Part shown: positions 19,810-28,290 of the stretch, piece after piece | Layout of the letters: every line of letters begins with the position of its first letter | Position numbering within the stretch: position 1 is the first letter of the stretch | NCBI GenBank assembly: GCA_963710135.1 | Contig: CAVPYY010000006.1 | Span: 992,001-1,056,000, forward strand | Length of the DNA stretch: 64,000 bases | Direction: 5' to 3' | Origin: SG8-30 sp963710135 | GTDB lineage: Bacteria > Pseudomonadota > Gammaproteobacteria > Steroidobacterales > Steroidobacteraceae | The notes under the pieces: model-generated | What the model saw: only the letters and a program-made list of their open reading frames with translations | Databases searched by the model: none | What the model was told of the DNA's origin: nothing | Made by a program: the position numbers and the translations under genes

Positions 19810-20385
19810 TCACCTCGGTTTCGGCGCCTCCAGCAGTTCGATCAGGTAGCCGTCCGGGTCGAAGGCGTGGAACACGCGGCCCTCGAGCGGGCGTCCGTCC
19901 GCATCGGTCCTGCTGGAGCGATAGGTGACGGGATCCTCGACGATGTTCGCGGCGGCGGCTTTCAGCCTTGCGTGCGTCGCCAGGGCATCAGGCACGTCGA
20001 ACACGAAGACCATGTCGCCGAGACCTACCCGGTCGCGTGCCATCGGCCTGACGGGCGCCGGCGTGTCCTGCTCGAACGACAACAGCCCGATCTTGCCGCC
20101 CTCTCCACTCGCCGGCGCGAGGATCACCAGGCGCCAGCGCGACGAGCGGCTGTTGAGCGGGAATGCGCTGTCCGGATCGCGCTCGCCGCCCATTTCGCTT
20201 TCGACCACGAAGCCGAGCAGTGCGTAGAAGCGGGTCGAACGATCGACGTCGGCCACGGTGAGCGTGGTGCGCAAGAGCGACGCCCCCGCGCTGTCCGCCT
20301 CGACATTCGCTGAAGATCCGGCAGCCAGTATCGTCATACACGCCAGTGCCTGTAGTGACAGCGACCCTCGCACAAACCGTCGCAT
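19810..20385 (-). CDS. VOC (glyoxalase/bleomycin-resistance fold) protein with signal peptide
   Basis: 191-residue protein with a signal peptide (MRRFVRGSLSLQALACMTIL, cleavage probably after SSA) and two VOC half-domains (LLRTTLTVADVDRSTRFYALL, and later GLGDMVFVFDVPD through FHAFDPDGYLIELLEAP). The final glutamate-containing FDPDGYLIELLE is a usual metal-ligand element. Export is uncommon for the family. It shares a transcription unit with the atypical alpha/beta hydrolase. No specific substrate can be assigned. Confidence 0.78.
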   Translation of the reverse strand: MRRFVRGSLSLQALACMTILAAGSSANVEADSAGASLLRTTLTVADVDRSTRFYALLGFVVESEMGGERDPDSAFPLNSRSSRWRLVILAPASGEGGKIGLLSFEQDTPAPVRPMARDRVGLGDMVFVFDVPDALATHARLKAAAANIVEDPVTYRSSRTDADGRPLEGRVFHAFDPDGYLIELLEAPKPR

Positions 20386-20587
20386 CGCAACACCTCCGCC
20401 GGACGGACCGGTCGATAGTGGCCCGTGACACGGCGAGGTGCCAGCACCCCGGGCAAACGCCAGCGCATCACCATGCCTGGCTGGCAGCGACCTGCCTTTA
20501 GCATTATGTCAAACTACTCGTACACCGGTCCGCGGGGGCGTGAAACAGGTCACCGCCGTGCGCGCCGGCTCGCGGCATCCTGCGCTC

Positions 20588-20833
20588 ATGACCGATTTCG
20601 CCATGATCGTTTCCGCCTCCAATGGCGCCCTGCGCGCCGGCACCGAGGGCATCTCGCGTGGCCTCGTTCGCGCCACCGAGGCGGCCAGCAGCGTGGCCCG
20701 CGCCGCGGGTCCCGCCGAATACGCCGACGCGGCGGTGCGCATGCTCGAGGCGAAGGCCCAGGTCGGCGCTTCGGCGGCGGCCGTGCGCTCGGCCGACCGC
20801 ATGCTCGGCACGCTGCTCGACGTTTTCGCCTGA
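20588..20833 (+). CDS. small flagellar-rod-C-terminal-like protein
   Basis: 81-residue, alanine-rich, helical protein. The C-terminus (AAVRSADRMLGTLLDVFA) closely resembles the end of flagellar rod/hook proteins such as FlgC and FlgE, and the N-terminus (IVSASNGALRAGTEGISRGL) resembles their first helix, with the middle domain absent. No flagellar genes are nearby. Similar stand-alone miniproteins occur elsewhere in Proteobacteria; the role is unknown. Confidence 0.6.
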   Translation: MTDFAMIVSASNGALRAGTEGISRGLVRATEAASSVARAAGPAEYADAAVRMLEAKAQVGASAAAVRSADRMLGTLLDVFA

Positions 20834-20911
20834 AAGCGCCAGGGTTCCGCCGCTGCGCGGGCCCCCGACAGTAAGCCTAGAATAGAGGTCCCTCAGGTTC
20901 GGCCAGGGTCC

Positions 20912-22344
20912 ATGGGCGGTGCACGCCGCGCGGAGACTCCGCGCACGCTATTCGACAAGATCTGGGACCAGCACGTCGTCAGCGAGACGGCGGGCAAGGC
21001 GTCGCTCGTCGCCATCGACCGCATTTTCCTGCACGAACGGACCGGCTCGATCGCGCTGAAGAGCCTGAAGCAGGCCGGCCGGCGCCTGATCGACCCGGCG
21101 CGCGTCTTCTGCACCATCGATCACATCGTCGACACCGTCCCCGGGCGCGGCGACGACACACGCATGCCGGGTGGCCGGGCCTTCATCACCGAGACGCGCG
21201 AGGCGGCGCTGGAGGCCGGCATTCGCCTGTTCGACGTGCGCGACCCGGACCAGGGCATCGTCCACGTGATCTCCCCGGAGCTGGGCATCGTGCTGCCGGG
21301 CCTCACGCTGGTCGCTCCCGACAGCCACACCTGCACCCAGGGCGCGCTGGGCGCGTTTGCGTGGGGCATCGGCTCGACCGAGGCGGAGCACGCGCTGGCG
21401 ACCGGCACGCTGCGCCTGAACCGCCCGCGGACGATGCGGGTGCGATTCGAGGGCTCGCTCGCGCCGCGGCGTGACCGCCAAGGATCTTGCGCTGGCGCTG
21501 ATCAGCCGGCACGGCTCGGCCGGCGGCAACGGCTTCGTCGTCGAGTTCGCCGGGCAGGCCGTGCGTGACCTCGAGATCGAGGCACGACTGACCCTGTGCA
21601 ACATGGCAACCGAGTTCTCGGCCGTGTCGGGAATCATCGCGCCGGACGAAAAGGCTTTCGACTATCTCGCCGGCCGCCGCTACGCCCCCGAGGGCGCCAT
21701 GTGGCAGCGCGCCGTCGCCGACTGGCGTCAGCTCGCCAGCGACGCATGACGCCCGCTACGACCACGAGATCGTGCTCGATGCCGACGCGATCGCGCCCAT
21801 GATCAGCTGGGGCACCAGCCCGCAGCACGCCGTCGCGGTCACCAGCGCGGTTCCCGACCAGAAGACCAGCCGCACGTCCACGGAGGCGTACGAGCGGGCA
21901 CTCGCTTACATGGGGCTGAGGCCCGGCCAGCAGCTGGCGGGACTGCCGATCGACGCGGCGTTCATCGGCTCCTGCACCAACAGCCGGCTGTCGGACCTCG
22001 CGCGCGCAGCAGACATCCTGGCCGGACGGCGGGTCGCGGCGGGCGTCCGGGCGATCTGCGTGCCCGGCTCCATGAGCGTGAAGCGGGCGGCCGAGGCCGA
22101 GGGGCTCGACGAGGTCTTCCGCGCAGCCGGATTCGAATGGCGCGAGTCGGGCTGCTCGATGTGCTTCTACGCGGGCGGCGAAAGCTTCGGCGCGGGCGAA
22201 CGGGTGGTGTCCTCCACCAACCGCAACTTCGAGAGCCGGCAGGGCCCGGGGACGCGCACCCACATCGCCAGTCCCGAGACCGTCGCGGCAAGCGCCATCG
22301 CAGGCTGCATCGCGGACGCGCGTCCGCTGGCGGCGAGGCGCTGA
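20912..22344 (+). CDS. leuC: aconitase-family dehydratase large subunit (LeuC-like), two frame breaks
   Basis: About 477 residues, resembling the 3-isopropylmalate dehydratase large subunit. Conserved blocks include TIDHIVDTVPG, LVAPDSHTCTQGALGAFAWG, LCNMATEFSAVSGIIAPDE, FIGSCTNSRLSDL and the cluster motif GCSMC, which together supply the [4Fe-4S] ligands. Extra bases at 21467 (P|GVTAKDLALALI) and 21747 (LASDA|DARYDHEIVLDA) break the frame; the second creates an early TGA. It is the first gene of a four-gene operon with no leuA or leuB, and is followed 2 bp later by leuD. The substrate may therefore be a leucine-pathway analogue such as citraconate/citramalate (inference). Confidence 0.85.
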
Positions 22345-22346
22345 CC

Positions 22347-22988
22347 ATGCAGCCTTTCAATACCCTGAGCGCCGTCGCCGCCCCGCTGTTGCGCGCCAAT
22401 GTCGACACCGATGCGATCATCCCCTCGCGCGAGATGAAGACCGTGTCGAAGTCCGGCCTCGCTGACGGTCTGTTCGCGGGCTGGCGCTACACCGCGATCG
22501 GCGGGCGCGAGCCGGACCGGGACTTCGTGCTGAACCAGCCGCGCTACGCGGGTGCGCGGATACTGCTCGGCGGGGAGAACTTCGGCTGCGGCTCGAGCCG
22601 CGAGCATGCCGTGCTGGGCGCTTGCACGAGTACGGTTTCCGCGCGGTCATCGCGCCGAGCTTCGCGCCGATCTTCGAGCAGAACTGCGTGCGCAACGGCA
22701 TCGTGCCGGTGCGCCTGCCGGCCGCGATCGTCGCGCGCATCGCCGCGGGCATCGACCCCGACCCGCAGAGCCGGCATGTGACCGTGAATCTCGACGCAGC
22801 AGACCGTTTCGGCGCCCGGCGTGCGCACGGTAGGATTCGAGATCGACGCCGAGTCCCGCGAAATGCTGCTCGACGGGCTGGACGCCATCGACCTGACGCT
22901 CAAGCAGCGTGCCGCCATCGACGGTTTTCATGCCGAGGACCGGAAAGCACGGCCGTGGGTCTACCTGGATGCGACCAAGGGAGCATGA
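22347..22988 (+). CDS. leuD: aconitase-family dehydratase small subunit (LeuD-like), three frame breaks
   Basis: About 212 residues; the swivelling domain that completes the LeuCD active site. Recognisable: NVDTDAIIPSREMKT, LGGENFGCGSSREHA and YGFRAVIAPSFAPIFEQNC. Removing one base at each of 22614 and 22624 restores SSREHAVWALHEYGFR, exactly the family pattern; removing one at 22796 restores VNLDQQTVSAPGV. The C-terminal part reads GFEIDAESREMLLDGLDAID. Start ATG 22347 lies 2 bp after leuC stop; the HMG-CoA-lyase-like gene starts 4 bp after its stop. Confidence 0.82.
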
Positions 22989-22992
22989 CGAG

Positions 22993-23944
22993 ATGCCGAT
23001 AGACATCCTGGTGAGCGAAGTCGGGCCGCGCGACGGCCTGCAGAGCATCCAGTCCATCATGCCGCTCGCGGCCAAGCACGCCTGGATCGCGGCGGAGGCC
23101 GCCGCGGGCGTGCGTGAGATCGAGGTCGGCAGCTTCGTGCCGGCGAAGCTGCTGCCCCAGCTCGCCGACACGGCCGCGGTGGTGGCCCAGGCGCGCACGC
23201 CTGCCGGGGCTGACGGTGGCGGCGCTGGTGCCCAACCTGAAGGGCGCGGAGGCGTCGATCGAGGCCGGCGTGCACAAGATCACCCTGCCGCTGTCGGTGT
23301 CCGAGACCCACAGCCTGAAGAACCTGCGGCGCACCCACGCCCAGGTGCTCGACGAGGTGCGCGCCATCGCCAGCGCTGATCCGCGGCCTGCCCGCGAGCC
23401 GGCGCCCGAAGTTCGAGGGCGGACTGTCGACGGCTTTCGGCTGCACGCTGGAAGGCGACGTGCCGGCCGACAAGGTGGTCGCGCTGGCCGAGGCCTTGAT
23501 GGAAGCGGGCTGCGACGAGGTCGGTCTCTCGGACACCACCGGCTATGCCAATCCCGCCCAGGTCAAGGACCGGGTGCGGCGGGTGCGCGCGCGCGGTGGG
23601 CGAGTCGGCCTTCGCCGGCCTGCATCTGCACAACACGCGCGGGCTCGGCCTCGCCAACGTGCTGGCCGGACTCGAGGTCGGCGTCACCACCTTCGACAGT
23701 TCGCTAGGCGGCCTGGGCGGCTGTCCGTTCGCGCCGGGCGCATCCGGCAACATCGTCACCGAGGACCTGGTGTTCATGCTCGAGTCGATGGGGCTGCGGA
23801 CCGGCATCGACCTGCCCGCAGCTGCTCGAGGTGCGGCGCATCGTGCACGAGGCGCTGCCGCAGGAAGAGCTCTACGGCTTCACGCCCGACGCAGGGCTGC
23901 CGCTCGGCTTCGTGCCCGCCTCCGGCCGGGCCGACGCCGCATGA
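22993..23944 (+). CDS. HMG-CoA lyase-like aldolase/lyase, four frame breaks
   Basis: About 315-residue DRE-TIM-type lyase, cleaving a 3-hydroxyacyl-CoA to a keto acid or ketone body plus acetyl-CoA. Family blocks are EVGPRDGLQSIQSIMPL, EIEVGSFVPAKLLPQLAD, LSVSETHSLKN, FGCTLEGDVPADKV, EVGLSDTTGYANP, LHLHNTRGLGLANVLAG and GGLGGCPFAPGASGNIVTED (cysteine of the lyase loop). One surplus base at 23200, 23381, within 23586-23595, and 23818 breaks the frame. (R)-citramalyl-CoA lyases also belong to this family, and the neighbouring genes favour that role over HMG-CoA cleavage (inference). The stop overlaps the CoA-transferase start (ATGA). Confidence 0.8.
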
Positions 23945-25140
23945 CGACGCCAGCCGAGGACGGCCTGCCGCTGGCGGGCATCAAGGTCGTCGAATTCACG
24001 CACATGGTGATGGGCCCCGCGGTGGGCGCCATCCTGGTCGAGCTCGGCGCGGACGTCGTGCGGGTCGAACCCATCGGTGGCGATGCGACCCGCAAGCTGC
24101 TGGGCTCCGGCGCGGGCTACTTCGCGATGTACAACCGCAACAAGCAGAGCATCTGTCTCGACCTGAAGGATCCCAAGGGACTCGAGATCGCGCGCGCGCT
24201 CGCCGGCAAGGCGGACGTCGTGGTCGAGAACTTCCGCGCCGGCGCCATGGATCGTCTCGGGCTGGGCTACGAGGATCTCGCCAGGAGCAATCCCCGGCTG
24301 ATCTATTGCTCCGAGAAGGGATTCCTGGCCGGTCCGTACGAGCATCGCACCGCGCTCGACGAAGTGGCGCAGATGATGGGCGGACTCGCCTACATGACCG
24401 GCCCGCCGGGCCGGCCGCTGCGGGCCGGCAGCTCGGTGATCGACGTGGCGGGCGGCATGTTCGGCGTCATCGGCATCCTCGCCGCGCTGCAGCAGCGGCA
24501 TCGCACCGGACACGGGCAGAAAGTCTCGAGTTCGCTGTTCGAGACCACCGTGTATTTCGTCGGGCAGCATATGGCGCAGATGGCCGTGACCGGCGAGGCC
24601 GCGCGGCCGATGCCCGTGCGCATCTCCGCCTGGGCGATCTACGACGTGTTCGAGACGGGCGACGGCGAACAGGTGTTCGTCGGCGTGGTGTCCGACTCGC
24701 TGTGGGAGAAGTTCTGCAAGGCATTCGAGCTCACCGAGCTCGCTGCCGACGAGCGCTACCGGAGCAACTCGCAGCGGGTGCGGGCGCGCGACACCCTGCT
24801 GCCGCAGGTGCGTGAGCTGTTCAAGCGCTACACCAAGGCCGAGCTGGTGGCCAAGCTGGAGCGTACCGGGCTGCCGTTCGCGCCGATCGGCAAACCCGAG
24901 GACATGTTCGAGGATCCCCACCTGCTGGCGAGCGGCGGACTGGGCGAAGTTACCCTCCCCGACGGCACACCGACCCAGCTGCCGCTGCTGCCGCTCGAGC
25001 TGGACGGCAAGCGCCCCACGCGCGGCGGCCGGCTGGCCCCGGCCGGCGAGCACACGGCCGCCGTGCTGGCCGGCCTGGGCTACACACCTGAAGAGATTTC
25101 CGCGCTGATCGAGAGCGGTGTGGCGGGCCCGCCCGCCTAG
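23941..25140 (+). CDS. class III (CaiB/BaiF family) CoA-transferase
   Basis: 399-residue enzyme moving CoA between carboxylates. N-terminal GIKVVEFTHMVMGPAVGAIL and ADVVRVEPIGGD, the NKQSICLDLKDPKGLEIA segment, ADVVVENFRAGAMDRLGLG and the catalytic-aspartate area TALDEVAQMMGGLAYMTG are family typical; the C-terminal small domain ends with a CaiB-like YTPEEISALIESG. It overlaps the lyase gene by 4 bp, so its likely task is to activate the acid that the lyase then cleaves, for example succinyl-CoA:citramalate transfer. Frame intact, unlike the three genes before it. Confidence 0.88.
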   Translation: MTTPAEDGLPLAGIKVVEFTHMVMGPAVGAILVELGADVVRVEPIGGDATRKLLGSGAGYFAMYNRNKQSICLDLKDPKGLEIARALAGKADVVVENFRAGAMDRLGLGYEDLARSNPRLIYCSEKGFLAGPYEHRTALDEVAQMMGGLAYMTGPPGRPLRAGSSVIDVAGGMFGVIGILAALQQRHRTGHGQKVSSSLFETTVYFVGQHMAQMAVTGEAARPMPVRISAWAIYDVFETGDGEQVFVGVVSDSLWEKFCKAFELTELAADERYRSNSQRVRARDTLLPQVRELFKRYTKAELVAKLERTGLPFAPIGKPEDMFEDPHLLASGGLGEVTLPDGTPTQLPLLPLELDGKRPTRGGRLAPAGEHTAAVLAGLGYTPEEISALIESGVAGPPA

Positions 25141-25156
25141 GCCCCGCACAGCACGG

Positions 25157-25179
25157 ACCTGTACGGTTTCAGTACAAGT
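25157..25179. repeat. inverted repeat upstream of the nuo operon
   Basis: ACCTGTAC (25157-25164) and GTACAAGT (25172-25179) are inverted with one mismatch around a 7-nt spacer. The element lies between the CoA-transferase stop and nuoA, about 80 bp before the nuoA ATG. It could be a regulator-binding site for nuo or an mRNA-end hairpin; the sequence does not decide between these. Confidence 0.4.
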
Positions 25180-25223
25180 CCCTACCGACACGGCAATCCC
25201 GAGTTGATAGAACCCTGACTATC

Positions 25224-25235
25224 GCCCCTCGGGGC
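25224..25235. other. small GC hairpin in the nuoA leader
   Basis: GCCCC-TC-GGGGC, a perfect 5-bp inverted repeat, lies 24 bp before the nuoA ATG. The two-base spacer means the physical loop would have to open at least one pair. It may affect leader structure; no riboswitch class is recognisable. Confidence 0.25.
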
Positions 25236-25259
25236 GGCGTGGCATGGGTAGCCCCCGGG

Positions 25260-25634
25260 ATGAACCAGTACACGCCTTTCCTGCTGTATTTGCTCGCGAT
25301 CCTCGGTTTTGTCGGCATTACGCTGGCCCTGAACCACGTGCTGGGCCCAAGGCCCAGGGCAACGGCACTCAAGCTCGAGCCGTTCGAATGCGGCGCCACG
25401 CCGGTCGAGACGGTCAACGTCAAGGCCGTTCCCGTCAAGTACTACGGCATCGCGGTGGTTTTCATCCTGTTCGACCTCGAGACGGTCTTCCTGTTCATCT
25501 GGGCGCTGGGCGCCGAGCCACTCAGCGGACTGATGCTCGCCATCTTCACGGCTTTCATGGCGCTGCTGCTCCTCATCATGTTCTACGTCTGGCGATCCGG
25601 GCTGCTCGAAGACCTCACCGGGAGTGCCCAATGA
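25260..25634 (+). CDS. nuoA: NADH-quinone oxidoreductase subunit A
   Basis: 124-residue membrane subunit of respiratory complex I with three transmembrane helices. FECGATPVETVNVKAVPVKY carries the conserved ECG loop involved in the quinone-site region, and AVVFILFDLETVFLFIWA is the acidic second helix. ATG 25260 is chosen; the longer frame upstream has no family character. It is the first gene of a complete nuoA-N operon. The tpiA-secG-tRNA-Leu arrangement often found upstream of nuo in Proteobacteria is absent here. Confidence 0.93.
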   Translation: MNQYTPFLLYLLAILGFVGITLALNHVLGPRPRATALKLEPFECGATPVETVNVKAVPVKYYGIAVVFILFDLETVFLFIWALGAEPLSGLMLAIFTAFMALLLLIMFYVWRSGLLEDLTGSAQ

Positions 25635-26129
25635 CGGTTCCAACGGCCCGCAAGAGCGCCGCCTTCGAGTATCTGACCACCCGCAAGGACGAACTGGTCG
25701 GCTGGGCGCGCAAGTTCTCGCTGTTTCCCTACCCGTTCGTCACCGCCTGCTGCGCCATGGAGTTCATGTCGGTGAGCTCCACGCTGTACGACACCGACCG
25801 CTTCGGCGCCGCGCTGCCGCGCTTCTCGCCACGCCAGTCGGATCTGCTGATGGTGGTCGGCACCGTCACGCACAAGCAGGCCCCGGTATTGCGGCGCGTC
25901 TACGAACAGATGTGCGAGCCGAAGTGGGTGATGGCCTTCGGCGTGTGCGCCACCAGCGGCGGCTTCTACCAGAACTACGCGGCCGTGGCCGGCATCGACA
26001 AGATCATCCCCGTGGACGTCTACGTACCGGGCTGCCCGCCGCCGCCCGGAGACGGTCATCGACGGCATCATGCGGCTGCAGGACAAGATCGCGTCCAGCA
26101 GGCACCCCATCGTCAACGAGAGCTTCTGA
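25631..26129 (+). CDS. nuoB: NADH-quinone oxidoreductase subunit B, one frame break
   Basis: About 165 residues; carries cluster N2, the last electron donor to quinone. Ligands are in PFVTACCAMEFM (adjacent cysteines), FGVCATSGGFYQNYA and VPGCPPRPE. A surplus base near 26042 disrupts the frame inside VPGCPP; removing it gives RPETVIDGIMRLQDKI and a stop at 26127-26129, immediately before nuoC. Without repair the frame would run on into nuoC as a false fusion. Because complex I needs NuoB, a sequence error is the likeliest cause. The start overlaps the nuoA stop (ATGA). Confidence 0.9.
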
Positions 26130-26131
26130 GC

Positions 26132-26602
26132 GTGGCCGTCGCCGTCTTCGAGCAGATCATCCGCGACCTCGAGGCGCGCGCCACACGGGCGCACGTCGAA
26201 CGTGGCGTGCTGGTGGCGCCGATCGGCCGCACAGCGCTTCTGCCGACGGTGGAACTGCTCCGGCAGCGCGGTTTCGACCTGTTCCTCGACGTCACCGCGG
26301 TCGACTGGCCCGGGCGCGCGCCGCGTTTCGACGTCGTCTGGCACTTCTACTCCACGACCCATCACGTACGCGTTCGGCTGAAGACCGCGGTCACGGAGGA
26401 CGACCCCGCGGTCGATACCCTGACCGGGCTGTACGGCTCCGCGCACTACATGGAGCGCGAGTGCCATGACATGTACGGCATCGTGTTCCAGGGGAATCCG
26501 GACCTGCGGGCGTTGCTGCTGTACGAGGGCTTCGAGGGCCATCCGCTGCGCAAGGACTACCCGAAGCAGCGCGAGCAGCCGCTCGTGCCGTACCGGAGGT
26601 AG
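26132..26602 (+). CDS. nuoC: NADH-quinone oxidoreductase subunit C
   Basis: 156-residue peripheral-arm subunit (30-kDa family) with HYMERECHDMYGIVFQGNPDL and the C-terminal HPLRKDYP signature. Start is GTG 26132, two bases after the repaired nuoB stop. It is separate from nuoD, unlike the fused nuoCD of enterics and Pseudomonas. It is slightly shorter at the N-terminus than many homologues. Confidence 0.9.
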   Translation: MAVAVFEQIIRDLEARATRAHVERGVLVAPIGRTALLPTVELLRQRGFDLFLDVTAVDWPGRAPRFDVVWHFYSTTHHVRVRLKTAVTEDDPAVDTLTGLYGSAHYMERECHDMYGIVFQGNPDLRALLLYEGFEGHPLRKDYPKQREQPLVPYRR

Positions 26603-26611
26603 CGGCAGACC

Positions 26612-27823
26612 ATGAACCTCGTCCTGCCCAATCCGGTCAAGCCCGCGTTCGACGAGAGTCAGGGCGGCGTGGTCGTCAACATCGGGCCTTCGCATCCGGC
26701 GACGCATGGCACGATCCAGGTGATCGCCGCGCTGGATGGCGAGAAGGTCACCCGCGTCGACGTGCACTGCGGCTACCTGCACCGGGGCTTCGAGAAGGAG
26801 TGCGAGTCCCACACCTGGCACACGCTCATTCCCTATGTCGACCGCCTCAACTACTGCTCGGCGCTGATCAACAACTTCGCCTACTGCGACGCGGTCGAGA
26901 CCTTGATGGACATCGAGATCACGCCGCGCTGCCGGTACCTGCGGACCCTGCTGTCGGAATACTCGCGCGTCGCCGATCACCTGACCTGCATCGCCGCCTC
27001 GCTGATGGAGCTCGGCGCGATGACGGCCTTTCTGTACCTGGTGACCATCCGCGACTACATCTACGAGCACCTGGCCGCGGTAACCGGGGCGCGCGTCACC
27101 TATTCCTACGGGCGCATCGGCGGGCTGGCCAACGACCTGCCCGAGGGCTGGCTGGCAAGGCTCGGCGAGATCCTCGACGAATACGAGGTTTTCGTCGGGC
27201 GCGTCCACGGCCTCATGGACCGCAACCGGATATTCATCGACCGGACCCGCGGCATCGGCGTCATTTCTCCCGAGGAAGCCGTGAACTGGGGATTCACCGG
27301 TCCCGTGCTGCGCTCGACGGGCGCCGCCCGCGATCTGCGCAAGGACACTCCCTATCTCGCCTACGGCGAGCTCGATTTCAACGTGCCGGTCGGCATCCAG
27401 GGCGACAACTACGATCGCTACTACGTGCGCATGCGCGAGATGGACGAGTCCATCTACATGATCCGCCAGCTGGTGGAGCTGCTGCCCGAGGGGCCGATCA
27501 ACGTCGACGATCGCCGCTGCACCCTGCCGCCCAAGCCACTCGTCTATACCGAGATCGAGTCGCTCATCAATCACTTCAAGCTGATCATGGACGGGCCGCA
27601 GGTCCCGGCCGGCGAGGCCTATGTCGCCCATGAGGCCGCCAACGGCGAACTCGGCTTCTACATCGTCAGCGATGGCAGCGGGACCCCCTGGAAGGTGCAC
27701 GTGCGGAGTCCGAGCTTCGTGCACATGGGAGGCCTGCACCGGCTGCTGGAAGGCTACCAGCTCGCGGACATCATTCCGACTTTCGGCTCGATCAACATGA
27801 TCGGCGGGGAGTGCGATCGGTGA
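26612..27823 (+). CDS. nuoD: NADH-quinone oxidoreductase subunit D
   Basis: 403-residue 49-kDa subunit forming the quinone cavity with NuoB. Family blocks: VVNIGPSHPATHGTIQVIA (quinone-site histidine region), HCGYLHRGFEKECE, PYVDRLNYCSALINNFAY, EYSRVADHLTCIA and the C-terminal PTFGSINMIGGECDR. Length is normal for the separate (unfused) form. Its stop overlaps nuoE start by 4 bp. Confidence 0.94.
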   Translation: MNLVLPNPVKPAFDESQGGVVVNIGPSHPATHGTIQVIAALDGEKVTRVDVHCGYLHRGFEKECESHTWHTLIPYVDRLNYCSALINNFAYCDAVETLMDIEITPRCRYLRTLLSEYSRVADHLTCIAASLMELGAMTAFLYLVTIRDYIYEHLAAVTGARVTYSYGRIGGLANDLPEGWLARLGEILDEYEVFVGRVHGLMDRNRIFIDRTRGIGVISPEEAVNWGFTGPVLRSTGAARDLRKDTPYLAYGELDFNVPVGIQGDNYDRYYVRMREMDESIYMIRQLVELLPEGPINVDDRRCTLPPKPLVYTEIESLINHFKLIMDGPQVPAGEAYVAHEAANGELGFYIVSDGSGTPWKVHVRSPSFVHMGGLHRLLEGYQLADIIPTFGSINMIGGECDR

Positions 27824-28290
27824 AGCACCTCATCCCCGAGTTCGAGAAGCTGAAGGAGCGCCTGCCGCCGGGGCACGACGCCACGCTGATGCTGCCCTGC
27901 CTCAGGCGAATCCAGGAAGAGCGTGGCTATGTGGCCGACGAGGACATCGCCGGAATGGTCGACTATCTCGGCGTGCCGCGCATCCAGGTCGAGGAAGTGC
28001 TCAGCTTCTACTCGATGCTGCGCCGCAAGCCCATCGGCCACTGGCATCTGCAGCTCTGCCACAACGTTTCCTGCTCCATGCGCGGCGCCGACCGCCTGCT
28101 CGCGCAGCTGCGCGACCGCCTCGGCATCGAGCCCGGCCAGACGACCGCGGACGGCCGCTTCACCCTGTCCACCGTGGAATGCCTCGGCTCCTGCGGCACC
28201 GCGCCGGTGGTCATGGTCAACGAGCGCTACCACGAGCTGCTGGATCCAGAGCGTCTTGAGGAGCTGCTCAGGGAGCTCGACTCGAAATGA
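27820..28290 (+). CDS. nuoE: NADH-quinone oxidoreductase subunit E
   Basis: 156-residue 24-kDa thioredoxin-like subunit binding [2Fe-2S] cluster N1a. The four ligands are in CHNVSC (C-x4-C) and CLGSC (C-x3-C). Start GTG 27820 overlaps the nuoD stop (GTGA); a second GTG at 27811 in the same frame would add three residues. The stop overlaps nuoF. Confidence 0.92.
   Translation: MKHLIPEFEKLKERLPPGHDATLMLPCLRRIQEERGYVADEDIAGMVDYLGVPRIQVEEVLSFYSMLRRKPIGHWHLQLCHNVSCSMRGADRLLAQLRDRLGIEPGQTTADGRFTLSTVECLGSCGTAPVVMVNERYHELLDPERLEELLRELDSK

Noticed and set aside
21467..23818. Programmed +1 frameshifting as the explanation for the breaks
   Set aside because: No shared slippery codon or following stop at the sites; breaks occur in unrelated genes. 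Kept as a low-probability alternative only.
25244..26602. Apparent nuoB-nuoC fusion protein
   Set aside because: The fused frame results from a surplus base at about 26042; correction restores separate nuoB and nuoC with normal ends.
25583..27739. 718-codon minus-strand open frame
   Set aside because: Opposite nuoB-nuoD, which are unmistakable; no motif in the antisense product.
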